A stretch of 39,433 bases of DNA from Mesostigma viride (GCA_009746045.1 RPFO01002058.1:1-39433); one strand, 5' to 3'; positions 8,332 through 18,492 are shown, counted from the first letter of the stretch. The notes: generated from the letters alone by a model not told the origin. Made by a program: numbers and translations.

Positions 8332-8586
8332 TTAGCCGACAAGGCTCGGTTGCAAGGGAGCAGGAGCGGCAACGAGAGCGGGCGGGTCCGGGGTCAGCAG
8401 GGCGATGAAAAACAGAGCGAGGAAGAGGAACAGGAGACAGGCGCCGCAGAAGGCGGCTTTGTCCTTTGTAGTTTCTTCTTCTCGAAGGTACGGCGCGTCG
8501 ATGACGACATGTGGACGGCGTCCGTCCACGTACACGCACGACCCGTCACTCTTCGTGCATTGGAGATGAAGTGGCACTTGGGACAT
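8332..8586 (-). CDS. Small single-span membrane protein, 84 aa
   Basis: A short protein with a hydrophobic segment at about residues 46-65 (CGACLLFLFLALFFIALL) after a polar N-terminus with two Cys. The stop (TAA at 8332-8334) is one base from the ATG of the gene at 8330, so the two are probably co-transcribed. A longer plus-strand reading frame covers the same region but has a low-complexity product. Confidence 0.5.
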   Translation of the reverse strand: MSQVPLHLQCTKSDGSCVYVDGRRPHVVIDAPYLREEETTKDKAAFCGACLLFLFLALFFIALLTPDPPALVAAPAPLQPSLVG

Positions 8587-8626
8587 TGCGAATATATTTT
8601 CTTGACATAATTATATACGAGTTACC
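8587..8626. promoter_or_regulatory. Compact divergent promoter
   Basis: Forty bases between divergent starts at 8586 (minus) and 8627 (plus), AT-rich against a GC-rich background, with AATATATT at 8592-8599 and ATTATATAC at 8608-8616. Either may act as a TATA element. Confidence 0.4.
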
Positions 8627-8947
8627 ATGGGGCTTGAAGATGCCATCAAAGTACCTGTTCAAGTCGCGGATACGGGGATGCAGCAGGCTGCGGAGGGAGC
8701 AAAAACAGTGATAAAGAAAATAGGATTCATCCGCGAGGACGGGACAGTTCGTCCGATCTTCGCGGTGATTTTGGGAGGAACCATGGGGTTCAACCTCGGC
8801 ATGACGATGCTCACCTACTTAGACAAGTGGTTCAACAAGGTCGACAGCAAGAACCGGCATTTCCTCAATGTCGGCATCTCCACTATTCTTGGCACCATCC
8901 TTGCCATCTCCATGTACGACATGATGACCCGACTTGGCAAGGGTTAA
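8627..8947 (+). CDS. Two-span membrane protein, 106 aa
   Basis: Hydrophobic segments at about residues 42-62 and 79-98 flank a polar loop; the N-terminal 40 residues form an amphipathic, charged region. The MGLEDA start could be N-myristoylated, but the match is weak. The start has an ACCATGG context. The gene ends one base before the stop of the convergent membrane protein at 8948. Virion membrane role is inferred from its company only. Confidence 0.65.
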   Translation: MGLEDAIKVPVQVADTGMQQAAEGAKTVIKKIGFIREDGTVRPIFAVILGGTMGFNLGMTMLTYLDKWFNKVDSKNRHFLNVGISTILGTILAISMYDMMTRLGKG

Positions 8948-9181
8948 TCACCCCCGCCCCGTGTTCCTGAGACGCATGCAGAACTTCCGATTCCACCCGA
9001 TCATCTCCAGCAACACGTGAAGGACGGCAGCCGAGGCCGCCACCTGCACGAGGATGCCGGTGTGAGTCATCGCCCTCTCCTCGTCGTGCTGCATGTGTAT
9101 CGAGTGGACCACCGTCATGATCCCTGCCATAGCCGCGGCCACCACCAACGCCTCCACGAGCACAACGCCAAACTGAGACAT
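8948..9181 (-). CDS. Two-span membrane protein, 77 aa
   Basis: Hydrophobic segments at about residues 4-27 and 42-61 separated by a charged loop (HMQHDEERAMTH), with a basic tail. It is convergent with the gene at 8627 without any gap. No family is recognised; the topology resembles small inner-membrane proteins of large DNA viruses. Confidence 0.65.
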   Translation of the reverse strand: MSQFGVVLVEALVVAAAMAGIMTVVHSIHMQHDEERAMTHTGILVQVAASAAVLHVLLEMIGWNRKFCMRLRNTGRG

Positions 9182-9209
9182 TTATCATTGTCTTTGAAAA
9201 TAACGACAT

Positions 9210-9722
9210 TCAAGGCATCACGAACGATCGCCTCACGCGGGCGATGTCCCCCGTGGACAACTGCATTTTACACAGATCGTACAAGGACCGAGCTTTCGCG
9301 GAACGAGCGCGTTCTGCGCACGCTCGTGCCAACTCGGACGCCTCTGCGCGTCTCTGCCCGTCCGCCACCATACGACACAAGGCAAACACGTCGATGTCGT
9401 CCACCATCTCAAAGTATCGATCCCCGCGGTCGTACATGCGGACGATTTCTCCCAACATCTCGGCGTCTCCCGACACGAGAACTCTCGTCGCGATATTGGC
9501 GAAATCGTCCACGGTTCTCCCGCCGGAACGAGCGAAACGTCTCAGCACGCACTTACACCCGGTCCGCACGTCCACGCCGACTTCTTCACACGCCGCCTTG
9601 AAACCTTCAAACTTCCTCATGCCGCGAAGGAAACTCACCTCGCATCTGCGACACACCCCGTGGACGTAGGATTCGTCACAACACCGCGACATGGCTCGAG
9701 AACAGTAGACACAAGGGCGCAT
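9210..9722 (-). CDS. Protein with N-terminal four-Cys zinc motif, 170 aa
   Basis: Cys4-VY-Cys7 and Cys24-RR-Cys27 (with further Cys14 and Cys15) suggest a zinc-binding module; the rest is helical and Ala/Arg-rich (EASELARACAERARSAKARS). No family is recognised. It is divergent from the long coiled-coil gene, with 38 bases between starts. Confidence 0.65.
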   Translation of the reverse strand: MRPCVYCSRAMSRCCDESYVHGVCRRCEVSFLRGMRKFEGFKAACEEVGVDVRTGCKCVLRRFARSGGRTVDDFANIATRVLVSGDAEMLGEIVRMYDRGDRYFEMVDDIDVFALCRMVADGQRRAEASELARACAERARSAKARSLYDLCKMQLSTGDIARVRRSFVMP

Positions 9723-9760
9723 TCCATCGACGCAATAATGTTAGGAGAATAGTGTATGGC

Positions 9761-12173
9761 ATGGACGCGTACCTCCTGTTTCGTCCGTCGATAGACGTAT
9801 CTTTGCAAGGTGTCGTGTCGGGTTTGCAGGCGTACGATCCGTGGCTAGATCCCAGGAGGCTTACCCACGAGTTCGTGTCCGACTCGTCTGCGCCAAGCGC
9901 TGCTCCACCCGCCGTTGGATGGGGTTTGCTGCGAGGATTATTTCAGGGCATGAAGGACGCGGGTTCAAAAATATTGGCATCCGCTGACCGGAAACGTGTC
10001 GCAGACGAGTTTGGTGACCGCGGTAAAAGGGTGGATGACGTTACCGCGAGGTTTATTCACGACCGGGAGGCACAATTACAAGCCGAAATAGAGAACATGA
10101 AACGTGAGTACGAAAAAGCAGCGGCCAAAGCAGAGGCTGAATTCAAGATACAACTAGCCGACGCGCAATCGGTGATGGATGACAGGGTCATCAAGCTGCG
10201 TAACGACCACTCCCGATTGGAAGCGGAGCGCAACGATCTGATAGCGAAACTCGAGGATCCGAAGGTAATCGTCGATTCCAAGGTTTATAAGGACCTACAA
10301 GCGATCGAAGAAGAAAGTACCCAAAAACTCCGAGATGTACAAAACGAACTCTCGCTTCTAATGGATCAATTGCGCGATCCCAAAACAGCGGTAAGTTCTG
10401 AACCGTACAGACAGCTACAGGATATCGAGGAAAGGGCGCGCATTGAACTCCGAAATGCACAAAAACAGCTTGCGGATCGCGTGTCACAGCAAGATACTGC
10501 TAGCGAGCTCATGAAATCGGTGCTCGAGGCACGCGCGGAAATTGTTGACAAATTGTCCGATCCAGACGCGTTTTGGAATAAGAACGCGATGGAAGAGTCT
10601 ATTGAAAAACTCGAAAATTTGATTAACACATACGACGGAGAAGCGTTCCGCGCACTGGGTATCACGAGTTTCATTAGCAACGCCAGGCGCGACTTAGACG
10701 TATTGCGTCGTCAACTATACCTAACGCGGGACAACGCCAGTATGATTTCACAACAGGCCCAGAAGATCGAGGAGCAACGTAGAGCGACGGAGAAGATGGA
10801 GAGTGAAAAAGAAATACTCGGAGGGCTGATCGAAGAAACGGTAAAGGCTCACGCAGCCCAATTGGCGGCCGAAAAGGCGAGTCGTTTAGACACGGAAAGA
10901 AAATTGCAGTCCGAACTGCGGAAAACAGAGGAGCTGAAAGCCGCGTCGACGGCAAAACTCGAGGAGGCCAAGAAGAAGAGCGATTCGCGGTTGGCGGAGG
11001 TTAAAGCATTATCAGAAGCAAAACGAGTTGAGTTCGAAAAAGAAATCAACGAATTGAGGATCAAGTTATTGAACGAGGATGCGACAAATAGCGATCTCTC
11101 AAAAATTCGCGCGGACTTGATTGAATATGTAACGCGAATTGAACGCGCTACACGAGCGGTCGACGCGATAGTCGAAGAGTTCTTGCACTCGCGACCACGC
11201 GATCTTCCGACATCCCCAGAGGATGTTAATGATTTACAAGAGAAAGCGAGCGACGCCGAGAAAGCAATTCGTGACATAAAACGCGAATACGGTGTTGACG
11301 ATTCTACAAAATATCCTGTTGGAAACGCGTATCTAGATGGCCAACTCCGGGTTCTGGAAGAGTACAACAAGGTGACGAACCAGTGGATCAAAGACAAAAC
11401 GCGCCTAGATATCGTGGCCCGTGAACGTGACCAGCTGGAAGCGGACCTCGAGGAACGTTTGCGCGCACTTCAAGAGAAAGACGCCTTTATACAACGGACA
11501 GCGAAGGAAAAACTAGAATCCGAGAATCGCGCGGGACAATTAGAGGGAATGTTGAGTACTGGTCTTATACAACTCGGGCAACTACGCGAACGAATGAAGT
11601 CAGAAACTGAAAAGAACGCCAATCTGACACGAGATCGAGAGACATTGGAAGCAACTATCAGCGACCTAAGACGCGAGCTTCAAACACAAGCAGAAAGGGT
11701 TTCAACAGAGGAGGAAATATCCCAACTTCGAAGCCGGGCCGGCAAATTGACGACGCTCGAGACAGAACACGCGAATATGATATCAGAATTAGCCGCGCGT
11801 GACAAACTGATCAGCCAGCTGGAACGTGCGGCCAAAGCACAATCGGAATCCTTGACGAACTTACAATCCCGGTTTGAAGCCGCCGAGGAATCCGCGAAAA
11901 GGAATCAAGGTGAAATAAAGAAGCTCAAGAAAACGTTGGGTACCCAGAATAGCGAATTTGAAAGCACGCGTGCCCGCCTGGAATTAGCTAACAAGCGGAT
12001 CGAGTCAGAGTCTAGAGCAAAAGAAAAGATAGCTGCCCAGATGAGAGAATATGAAAACCAGATCCGCGCTTTGACTAAAAAGGCCGAAGAACGCACAGGC
12101 AACGTAGCGTTGACCATCTCTGAACGGCGACGATTAGAGGATTTAATTGTCAAACACGGAGATCAGCAGACCC
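9761..12173 (+). pseudogene. 5' part of a long coiled-coil protein gene, interrupted by a retrotransposon
   Basis: Start at ATG 9761 (MDAYLLFRPSIDVSL); a GTG nine bases upstream is in frame but less likely. About 90 residues of globular sequence are followed by long heptad-rich coiled coil full of Glu, Lys, Ala and Leu, with one internal repeat: the segment near 10257-10345 (DPKVIVDSKVYKDLQAIEEE) is echoed near 10375-10460 (DPKTAVSSEPYRQLQDIEER). Reading runs undisturbed to the insertion point, then continues 11 bases into the LTR. The frame is preserved across the insertion: counting one copy of the target duplication, the codon begun at 12173 is completed at 19101-19102, so the undisturbed gene would be about 1462 codons. 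The sequence is visibly less GC-rich than its neighbours. A tegument-like, filament or scaffold role is possible. Confidence 0.85.
12169..12173. repeat. Target site duplication, left copy (GACCC)
   Basis: GACCC immediately precedes the TG of the left LTR; the same five bases follow the CA of the right LTR at 19096-19100. Five-base duplications are the mark of integrase-mediated insertion by LTR retroelements. Confidence 0.95.
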
Positions 12174-12776
12174 TGTTAAAATAAAATTCTTTAAGTGTAT
12201 TGTATTTCCGAATAATAAAAAGGACGTAACAAAATAGATTACTCGCTCAGCGCCCAGCCCCGGACATGTCGACAACGTCGGCCATTGACAGCATTTTGCT
12301 GCAACGTGATTCAAAGCTTTCTCCTGCGTGTCGGCCTTTCACGCCGCCAAACAGCTTTGACTCAATGCTCCGCTGTAGGTCATCACTGCGAGTAGCTCTG
12401 TGGCTTCACCCAACGCTGAGCAACGGCGTGGGCCTGAGAACGTACCCAAGTACAAACCAACCGAAATACACCAACATAATTCCCAAACGACACTCCACAA
12501 CATAACGCACCGCAACCGAGATCCTCCCCACTGCTTGCCTGGACAAACGGTACGGAACCAAGGTTGCCCACGGAACGAACGGTAATGGCCAGAACCCAAA
12601 ATAGCCCACAGCCAGAACCTACGACCCGTTGCCTGACCGTACACATAAATTCCCACTGACCGCCGGCCCAGCAAATAAACCTCAGCGCGGCGCTGCCGGT
12701 TGACCTCCGGACTTAGCCAATTCCGAGCATAACCAAATTCCAATACTTTATGTGACTGCGAGCCCACAATATAACA
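12174..12776 (-). repeat. 3' LTR of the retrotransposon
   Basis: 603 bases, offset by exactly 6319 from the other LTR and apparently identical. Ends are TGTTA and TAACA. Short reading frames inside both LTRs are the same and are not considered genes. Confidence 0.95.
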
Positions 12777-13263
12777 CCAGCCCTTTTTTCTTTCGAGCAG
12801 TCACATCCACCACTCGGCCACTTAACCACAACCCACAGTCAACATACATGCCAACAATCCTCACAATATCCACCACCACCCAAGGGTTACTCACAAACAC
12901 TCTCGGAGACAGTACGCACAAGACGCTATGTACTAGGGGAGCTCCAACCCCTCTAACTTGGCGCCCATTCACGCCCTGCACATACTGCCAGTGTCTGAAG
13001 TAAGTCATGTAAGCAAGCGAGAATACAAGACTGATCTAAACGACCACCCTTGACCCCGGCACACCCACACGACCCATACACATTACAAACCCGTTCCAAC
13101 CGCACCAGTCCTCAACCAAGGACACTCCCCCACCAAATCAATTATGGAGCAAATTATCCAACCGTGCCGGGTCACCATCAGTATAGGGCAGGCATAAGGA
13201 TCACCCCCGGCCCAAACAACGTTCTCAAATTGGCCACAGGCTAAAATTCCACAGGGTCCAAGC
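12777..13263 (-). other. Retrotransposon 3' untranslated region with polypurine tract
   Basis: 487 bases between the pol stop and the 3' LTR. No gene is seen. On the minus strand GAAAGAAAAAAGGG (12781-12794) followed by CTGG abuts the LTR and is the expected plus-strand priming polypurine tract. Confidence 0.75.
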
Positions 13264-16200
13264 TCAAACAACCAACAACTCCCGCAGATCCCCAAGAGAA
13301 CCTGCCATCACCATCCGCAAGATGCGATACTGCTCTCGCGCTGCTGCAAACAGCTTGGTCACCGCGTCCGCCGGGTTCAGCCTCCCCGGCAGATGGAGAA
13401 CGCTCACCGCGTAAGACAGCTCCTTCAACAGCAGGAAATCGAGGTCACGCGTCCTGGACAAGCTGTTAAGGATAAAGCTCACAAGCGGCTGGCTATCCGT
13501 ATGCACAGTTGTCGTCAGCACCAAACGGACACCCATCCACTTGCCCATCCAGCGCAAGAACTGCTCGAGGTACAGCGAAGCCTTGATACACTCACACACA
13601 CCACGGCACTCGTTAGTGTCAGAGCCAACTGCCACACGCCTGCACAGTCTCGAATACCACCCACACAGCGATCCCCGACCCCCTGGGTTACAGAGCACAA
13701 ACAGACCACCCATCCGTGCCCTCAGCTTGGTCAGTTCCCTGCCCTCACCCGACGTATCTGCAAAGCAGTGAAGAACAGCGGGCTGAGAGACCGACAGGCC
13801 AGAAAGCACCACACCTTGGCTCTCGGCCACATACTGCCTCACAACCGACGGATGGACTTGCGACAACACGTCATCTACCGTCCTACTCAGCACCACCAGA
13901 TCGGGCGCACACACTGCCGCCATCCAGCCTAGCTTGCCACGCAGGCGGCTCCACAGGCCCTTAGCACACAGCTCATCCACCGAGCCCATCAGCTCCTCCC
14001 GATACTTATCAGGAATACCCAGGTGCATCTGATGCCTACCAGACGTCACTCGCAGGGTCTGCACTACACCGCAGAAGACACGCGGAGTCTGCTGGTCCAC
14101 CACCTGCAGCTCGCCCACAGGGAAACGCTTAGCGAGATCTGCATAGAACTGATGCAGAACAGCACGGGGTGCTACCACTCGCAGGTCATCCCCATGCAAT
14201 TGTACAAACAAGGGACCTGAGGGAGTCTGTGCCACAAACAACGAAGGGTCGTACGGGGATACCTCGAATGTCATCAGCTCAAACAGAGCACGCATCAAAG
14301 TGATACGCCACACAATCGAGGCACTCTGCAGTCCCTCTATGGCCTTCAACAAGCCCATGAATTCTGCCCTCACTTCCTCCATCCAAAACGAGGGTGTCTG
14401 GACCACCAGGGGTGACGTGCCTTCCCACACCTCACGCGCCACCTCCTCGCTAGAGTTAGGGAAAGCACGCTTGACATCAATAGACGCACACCCATAGTCT
14501 CTGCCCTCATCCAGGAAACCGAGATACAGCATGGTGATAATCCTGAAGCTATCCCACGCCAGGCCTGGGGTGTACAGCTCTTCCTTGGCCAGCTCACTGG
14601 TTCCCGAAAACTCCTGCGACACCGGCCTCACATAGCATACCTCCACCCCAGCCTTTACCTTGTGAGACAACACCATCTTGAGAGGAAGTACCTTGGCCCC
14701 CTTGGGCACACTGTCCATTGGTTCATACACACCATACCCCTGCCACTCCTCCAGCGCCCTGTGAAACGCGCACCACCAGCTGGAGAAACCACTCTGCGTC
14801 GACATCTCTAGTACCAGCCTCTCATAGCCAATCGGAGAATGTGCAGCGATGTCCCGCTTGGTAATACCGATGCTGGATGGATGCAACAACGCAGGCATGA
14901 CCAGGTCTACCGCTGGCGGGAGATCCTTTCCCCACGCCACACCCTCTGTCCCTGTCAGTGCTGCTAGCCTAGCCACGGTGCTTGAGACGAGACTGAGAGG
15001 TTGCACTGCCTTGTACGATTCCAACTCTATCGACCCATGGCCCTCCCTGGTCAAACTAGAGCTCTGGATCACAACATCAGGGTGATTAAGAAATGGCAGC
15101 CCCAGAATCGCCGGCCCATCATAGCCCTCAAGCACGCAGAAAGGAGTGTCACGCCCAAGAATGGTCAGCATCACCTCGCCCACTACCGGCATGCGCACCA
15201 CCCCAGAAAAGTCCTCCACAAAGTTCCACTTGGACGGTTGTAGCGGGAAGTGCCTAGCTACCCCTTCACCTAGCAAGCACACCACCGCATTAGTATCCAC
15301 CTCCAACCGACACCCAGCCAGCCCGTCCTGCTGAAAATCCACTAGCTTAGACACCGAGGCTACCTCATTACCAGCCTCCATTGCGACGTCGCCGCCGCCC
15401 TCGGAGCCATCACCGCCACTCAGTGACTCGCGCCGGGTGCTAGCCGACCCATCAACGCCATCGGCTTGTAGCCCCGCACCTGCGGTCGATGCGCCAGCAT
15501 CGCCGGCCTGTGCCTCTCCACCTGCGGCTGGCCCTGCATTGGCCTCGCTGGACTGTGGTGGCCCTCCTACGGCTCCCTCGCCGGCCTGAGGCGCCCCACC
15601 TACAGCCGACGGCCTGCCCGCCCCGCCGGCCCGTGGTAACGTGCCCCCCGGCTGCTCGCGTTCCGCGATTGCCCGCCGGGCTTCCTGCAGCCGCTCAATG
15701 ACACGGGCAAACATTGTCGCGCGCTGCACCTCCTGACCATCAGCGGAAGGGGCAACCCCCAGCCCGCCTGGTCCCACACTGGCTGGACCGCCATTGGACA
15801 GTGGCAACCCACCATCCGACGGAAGAGAGGGCGCAGGCTGATCAGGCCCCGTCTCCTCTCTCACCCCCCTTGCGGCCGTCCCTGGGTCCCCCGCCTCACC
15901 TCCAGCCTGCGCGCTGGAGCCCATCGCACCTTCCTCATGGGGCAGGTCTGCTGGCGCACCTAGCCCCTCGTAGTACGGCCGCAAGTGTTTCCACGCCAGT
16001 AGTCGGTCGAAGCGGCGGTCCTCACGCCCAACCTTCGCCAACATGTGGTCACCGTCCACTGACTTGACCACAACAGGGCCCTCCCACAAACCCTGTTCCA
16101 AAGCACTTCCCTCCCGGTACGCCCACACCCTTGCTCCCTCGCTAGGCACGTACACATCACCCCTGCGCAGGTCCATGTCCACCAGCCTGAGGTACCGGTC

Positions 16201-17226
16201 ACACAGCCAATCACGGTATGCTTCTACCGCCTCCAGCGGGAGCAGGCCCATCTCCAACCCATGGGGCGTGACGGCTACCTCCTCACCATCCACATGTACC
16301 CTGACCATCACCCTGTGATTCATGTGCTCCTCTATCTGCCTGCACAACAGAGCCTGATCGCGGTACGACAGCGAGCGCATCCTGGCCATAGCACTCATCA
16401 CAAACTTGGAGGTCCTGATATGTCTCTCCACTAACCCTTGATGTTCGTGATCTGCCGCACCCGCCACCACAATCTGCTCAAACCCCGGCTCCTTCATGCA
16501 ACACTCGAACTGCTGGTCACACTCTAAAGTTGACACCACGGCAAACTTGGCCTTTACCAAGCGCAGGCTGGTGAGCAGCTCTTCCTTGTGCTTGCGTGGC
16601 AACACCTCTAGTGCCTTGAACCTGGAGAACCGCCCCACCGCTAGCACATACTCCCTGTCATCGTACTTGAGCACATCCACTTGCACCGGGCCCCTCTCTA
16701 GCACCGGTCTACGTGCATGAAACTTGTGCGGCTTAGGCACATTGCGCTGACAATGCTTACACCTCTGCCAGACCTCTCTGCACGTCGCCACCAGCTCCGA
16801 AAACCCCAGTGATGCTGCCCAATGCTCTGCAGCGTGGCCATGACCCAACCGTGTGTGTAACCTCATTGCCATGTTAAGTACACTGAGTGTACCACCTGCC
16901 TCCAATGGACATTGAGACTGTTGTGCCTGAGGTCCCGGGTGTGGGGAGGACCTTCGTACCGGTGGCCCGTCCAGAACTGCAGTGTGTACACCTGCAGTAC
17001 CTCCTCCAACCCCCTTCTCCCTCGTTCCCTGAGACAGTGCTTCATCCCCTACTGCAACTGCCCCCTGCTCTGCATGGTCCCCCTCCTCACCAGCGCTCTC
17101 ATCTAGCGCTGCCACGCGAGCACCCAGGCGGGGTGAGCTAGCCTGGGGGGTCGAGCCGTGCTGCCCCGCACTAGCTCGCATATTTGGCACATCACCAGCT
17201 GCCTCACCCTCACCACCGGACCCTAG
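13264..17226 (-). CDS. pol: Retrotransposon pol: integrase, retropepsin-like, reverse transcriptase, RNase H
   Basis: Open from directly after the UGA at 17227-17229; the first ATG is 17190 (residue numbers count from it). Residues 112-147 hold an H-H-C-C zinc site (RLHTRLGHGH, CKHC). Integrase core follows with Asp172 (VQVDVLKYDD), Asp225 (ECDQQF) and Glu255 (GLVERHIRT). After a Gly/Ala/Pro-rich linker (415-605), residues 625-710 resemble a retropepsin: LEVDTNAVVCLL and AILGLPFL. Reverse transcriptase has Asp905 (SIDVKRAF) and HGDD at 999-1002 in place of the usual YVDD. RNase H shows Asp1145 (FADTSG), Glu1194 (TNECRG), Asp1232 (HTDSQP) and LNPADAVTK. The order IN-PR-RT-RH is unusual; copia has PR-IN-RT-RH and gypsy PR-RT-RH-IN. 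No second protease is visible upstream of integrase. The protease motif is DTN rather than DTG or DSG. Confidence 0.9.
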   Translation of the reverse strand, partial: LGSGGEGEAAGDVPNMRASAGQHGSTPQASSPRLGARVAALDESAGEEGDHAEQGAVAVGDEALSQGTREKGVGGGTAGVHTAVLDGPPVRRSSPHPGPQAQQSQCPLEAGGTLSVLNMAMRLHTRLGHGHAAEHWAASLGFSELVATCREVWQRCKHCQRNVPKPHKFHARRPVLERGPVQVDVLKYDDREYVLAVGRFSRFKALEVLPRKHKEELLTSLRLVKAKFAVVSTLECDQQFECCMKEPGFEQIVVAGAADHEHQGLVERHIRTSKFVMSAMARMRSLSYRDQALLCRQIEEHMNHRVMVRVHVDGEEVAVTPHGLEMGLLPLEAVEAYRDWLCDRYLRLVDMDLRRGDVYVPSEGARVWAYREGSALEQGLWEGPVVVKSVDGDHMLAKVGREDRRFDRLLAWKHLRPYYEGLGAPADLPHEEGAMGSSAQAGGEAGDPGTAARGVREETGPDQPAPSLPSDGGLPLSNGGPASVGPGGLGVAPSADGQEVQRATMFARVIERLQEARRAIAEREQPGGTLPRAGGAGRPSAVGGAPQAGEGAVGGPPQSSEANAGPAAGGEAQAGDAGASTAGAGLQADGVDGSASTRRESLSGGDGSEGGGDVAMEAGNEVASVSKLVDFQQDGLAGCRLEVDTNAVVCLLGEGVARHFPLQPSKWNFVEDFSGVVRMPVVGEVMLTILGRDTPFCVLEGYDGPAILGLPFLNHPDVVIQSSSLTREGHGSIELESYKAVQPLSLVSSTVARLAALTGTEGVAWGKDLPPAVDLVMPALLHPSSIGITKRDIAAHSPIGYERLVLEMSTQSGFSSWWCAFHRALEEWQGYGVYEPMDSVPKGAKVLPLKMVLSHKVKAGVEVCYVRPVSQEFSGTSELAKEELYTPGLAWDSFRIITMLYLGFLDEGRDYGCASIDVKRAFPNSSEEVAREVWEGTSPLVVQTPSFWMEEVRAEFMGLLKAIEGLQSASIVWRITLMRALFELMTFEVSPYDPSLFVAQTPSGPLFVQLHGDDLRVVAPRAVLHQFYADLAKRFPVGELQVVDQQTPRVFCGVVQTLRVTSGRHQMHLGIPDKYREELMGSVDELCAKGLWSRLRGKLGWMAAVCAPDLVVLSRTVDDVLSQVHPSVVRQYVAESQGVVLSGLSVSQPAVLHCFADTSGEGRELTKLRARMGGLFVLCNPGGRGSLCGWYSRLCRRVAVGSDTNECRGVCECIKASLYLEQFLRWMGKWMGVRLVLTTTVHTDSQPLVSFILNSLSRTRDLDFLLLKELSYAVSVLHLPGRLNPADAVTKLFAAAREQYRILRMVMAGSLGDLRELLVV

Positions 17227-17229
17227 TCA
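17227..17229 (-). promoter_or_regulatory. Candidate UGA stop-codon readthrough site between gag and pol
   Basis: gag ends CAG UGA and pol continues in the same frame with CUA GGG. UGA followed by CUA is a known leaky context in several RNA viruses and some cellular mRNAs. Pol has no closely placed ATG of its own until 17190. The site could instead be a single nonsense change, but the identical LTRs argue against much decay. Confidence 0.55.
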
Positions 17230-18455
17230 CTGCCTACGGCCCCCACTCTGGGCCGCCGGGCACAGGTGCGTGTCACGTGCAAAGTGTCCTGGCTGCTTGC
17301 AGCGGTTACACACGGCAGGGCCCTGTGCATTGCTATTGCTGCGAGCTGGCATGCTGTCAGCGTGCCTATTGTAGCATGTGCGTGCCAGGTGACCCTTTCT
17401 CCCGCATATGAAGCATGCACCAGACTCCTGCCTCTGTGGCTGCCGCTGTTGCTGCTGCTGTGCAAACTGCTGCTGCGGCTGCGGCGGCTGTGAAGCATAA
17501 TGCGGCTGTATTGCCTGCTGTGCTGGGGCATAATGCTGCTGCTGTCTCTGCTGCTGCACCAATGGCCTGCCCTGCCACAGCCCACGTCTGCCACCGCGCC
17601 CGCCACCACGGGCACGGCCTCCACCACGCTGCTTGCCACCGTTGCCTACTCCAGCAGGCTTGCTGTTGTTGACACCGGCAACCTTGCCCGTTGCATCCTG
17701 TGGCTTGGCAGGGTAACAGTGCTTGGCACAGAGGGTGCAGGGAGGGGCACAGAATTGGGAGCGGCTGGGGGAGGGGCAGGGGCCATCAACCCAGACTCGG
17801 TCAGCTTGCCCTGGGCTCTCAGCTGTGCAATCATGTCCCTCTCCTCCCCTTCTACCAGGCCGGTAATGATCTCTATTGCCTTGGTAAGGTCATCCTTGGC
17901 TTGGCCTGCACGCAGGGCTCCCATCACAGTCTGGAAATTCAGGTCCTTGGCCATCCTCACGTAACGGTCTATCACCGCTGTCTCAGACACCTCTAGTCCA
18001 TTGAGCACAGACTCATTCCGCAAATTGCGAAGGCTGAGTAAATCGAGTGAGTAAGGCCGTTGTGGCACCCAGGTGTAAATGCTGCATAGCCTAGAGGTCG
18101 TGCCCTCCTTCGACTCCAACAACGCCTCACGCAGCTTACCTGGGATGTGACGCCGTTTTACCTTCTCATCCTTGCATGCTCGAAGAGTAAATGCGAGAAT
18201 GAAATTGTCGCAGCTCAGCAAACCGGCATCTCGGAAAAGCGAATAAACACTGCTGATCTTCTCACCATGGTCCTTCAGAAAAGCCTCTATTCTCTCTATA
18301 TAGTCACGCACTACGAGCGTGGGTGCGTCGCTAGCAAGGGTTCCCACACGCTTTCGAAATAGTTCTAACAGATCCTTTTCAGCTCGTAGGTCAGCGGCCC
18401 ATGTCGACGGATCACTATGAATTGCTTTCCGTTTTCTCCCAGCTGACGCTGCCAT
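17230..18455 (-). CDS. gag: Retrotransposon gag with CCHC zinc knuckle; -1 frame break in a C-rich run
   Basis: Starts at ATG 18455, 37 bases after the 5' LTR. The first frame gives 269 residues (to 17646): a basic start (MAASAGRKRKAIH) and helical capsid-like region. A second frame, -1 relative to the first, is open from 17889 to 17230 and encodes a Cys cluster (CAPPCTLCAKHC, near 17725-17755), a Gly/Arg-rich stretch, a Gln-rich stretch and nucleocapsid zinc knuckles: a canonical CFICGRKGHLARTC and an irregular CNRCKQPGHFARDTHLC. The likely switch is the C-rich run at 17767-17782, where one more C gives a continuous gag of about 409 codons. Either a base-call error or programmed -1 shifting could explain this; I see no classical slippery heptamer. 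Confidence 0.75.
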
Positions 18456-18492
18456 GTTTTATGCTGTAAAATTACGGCCCCAACCTAGTACA
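18456..18492 (-). other. Retrotransposon leader with presumed primer binding site
   Basis: Only 37 bases lie between the 5' LTR and gag. Reading from the LTR they begin TGTACTAGGTTGGGGCCG. This does not start with TGG, so priming from a tRNA 3' end is not evident; an internal tRNA fragment, as used by some copia elements, is possible. I cannot name the tRNA. Confidence 0.4.

Noticed and set aside
12266-12505. Short proteins encoded in the LTRs (also at 18585)
   Set aside because: Identical frames in both LTRs, no family, and not positioned for expression from the element.
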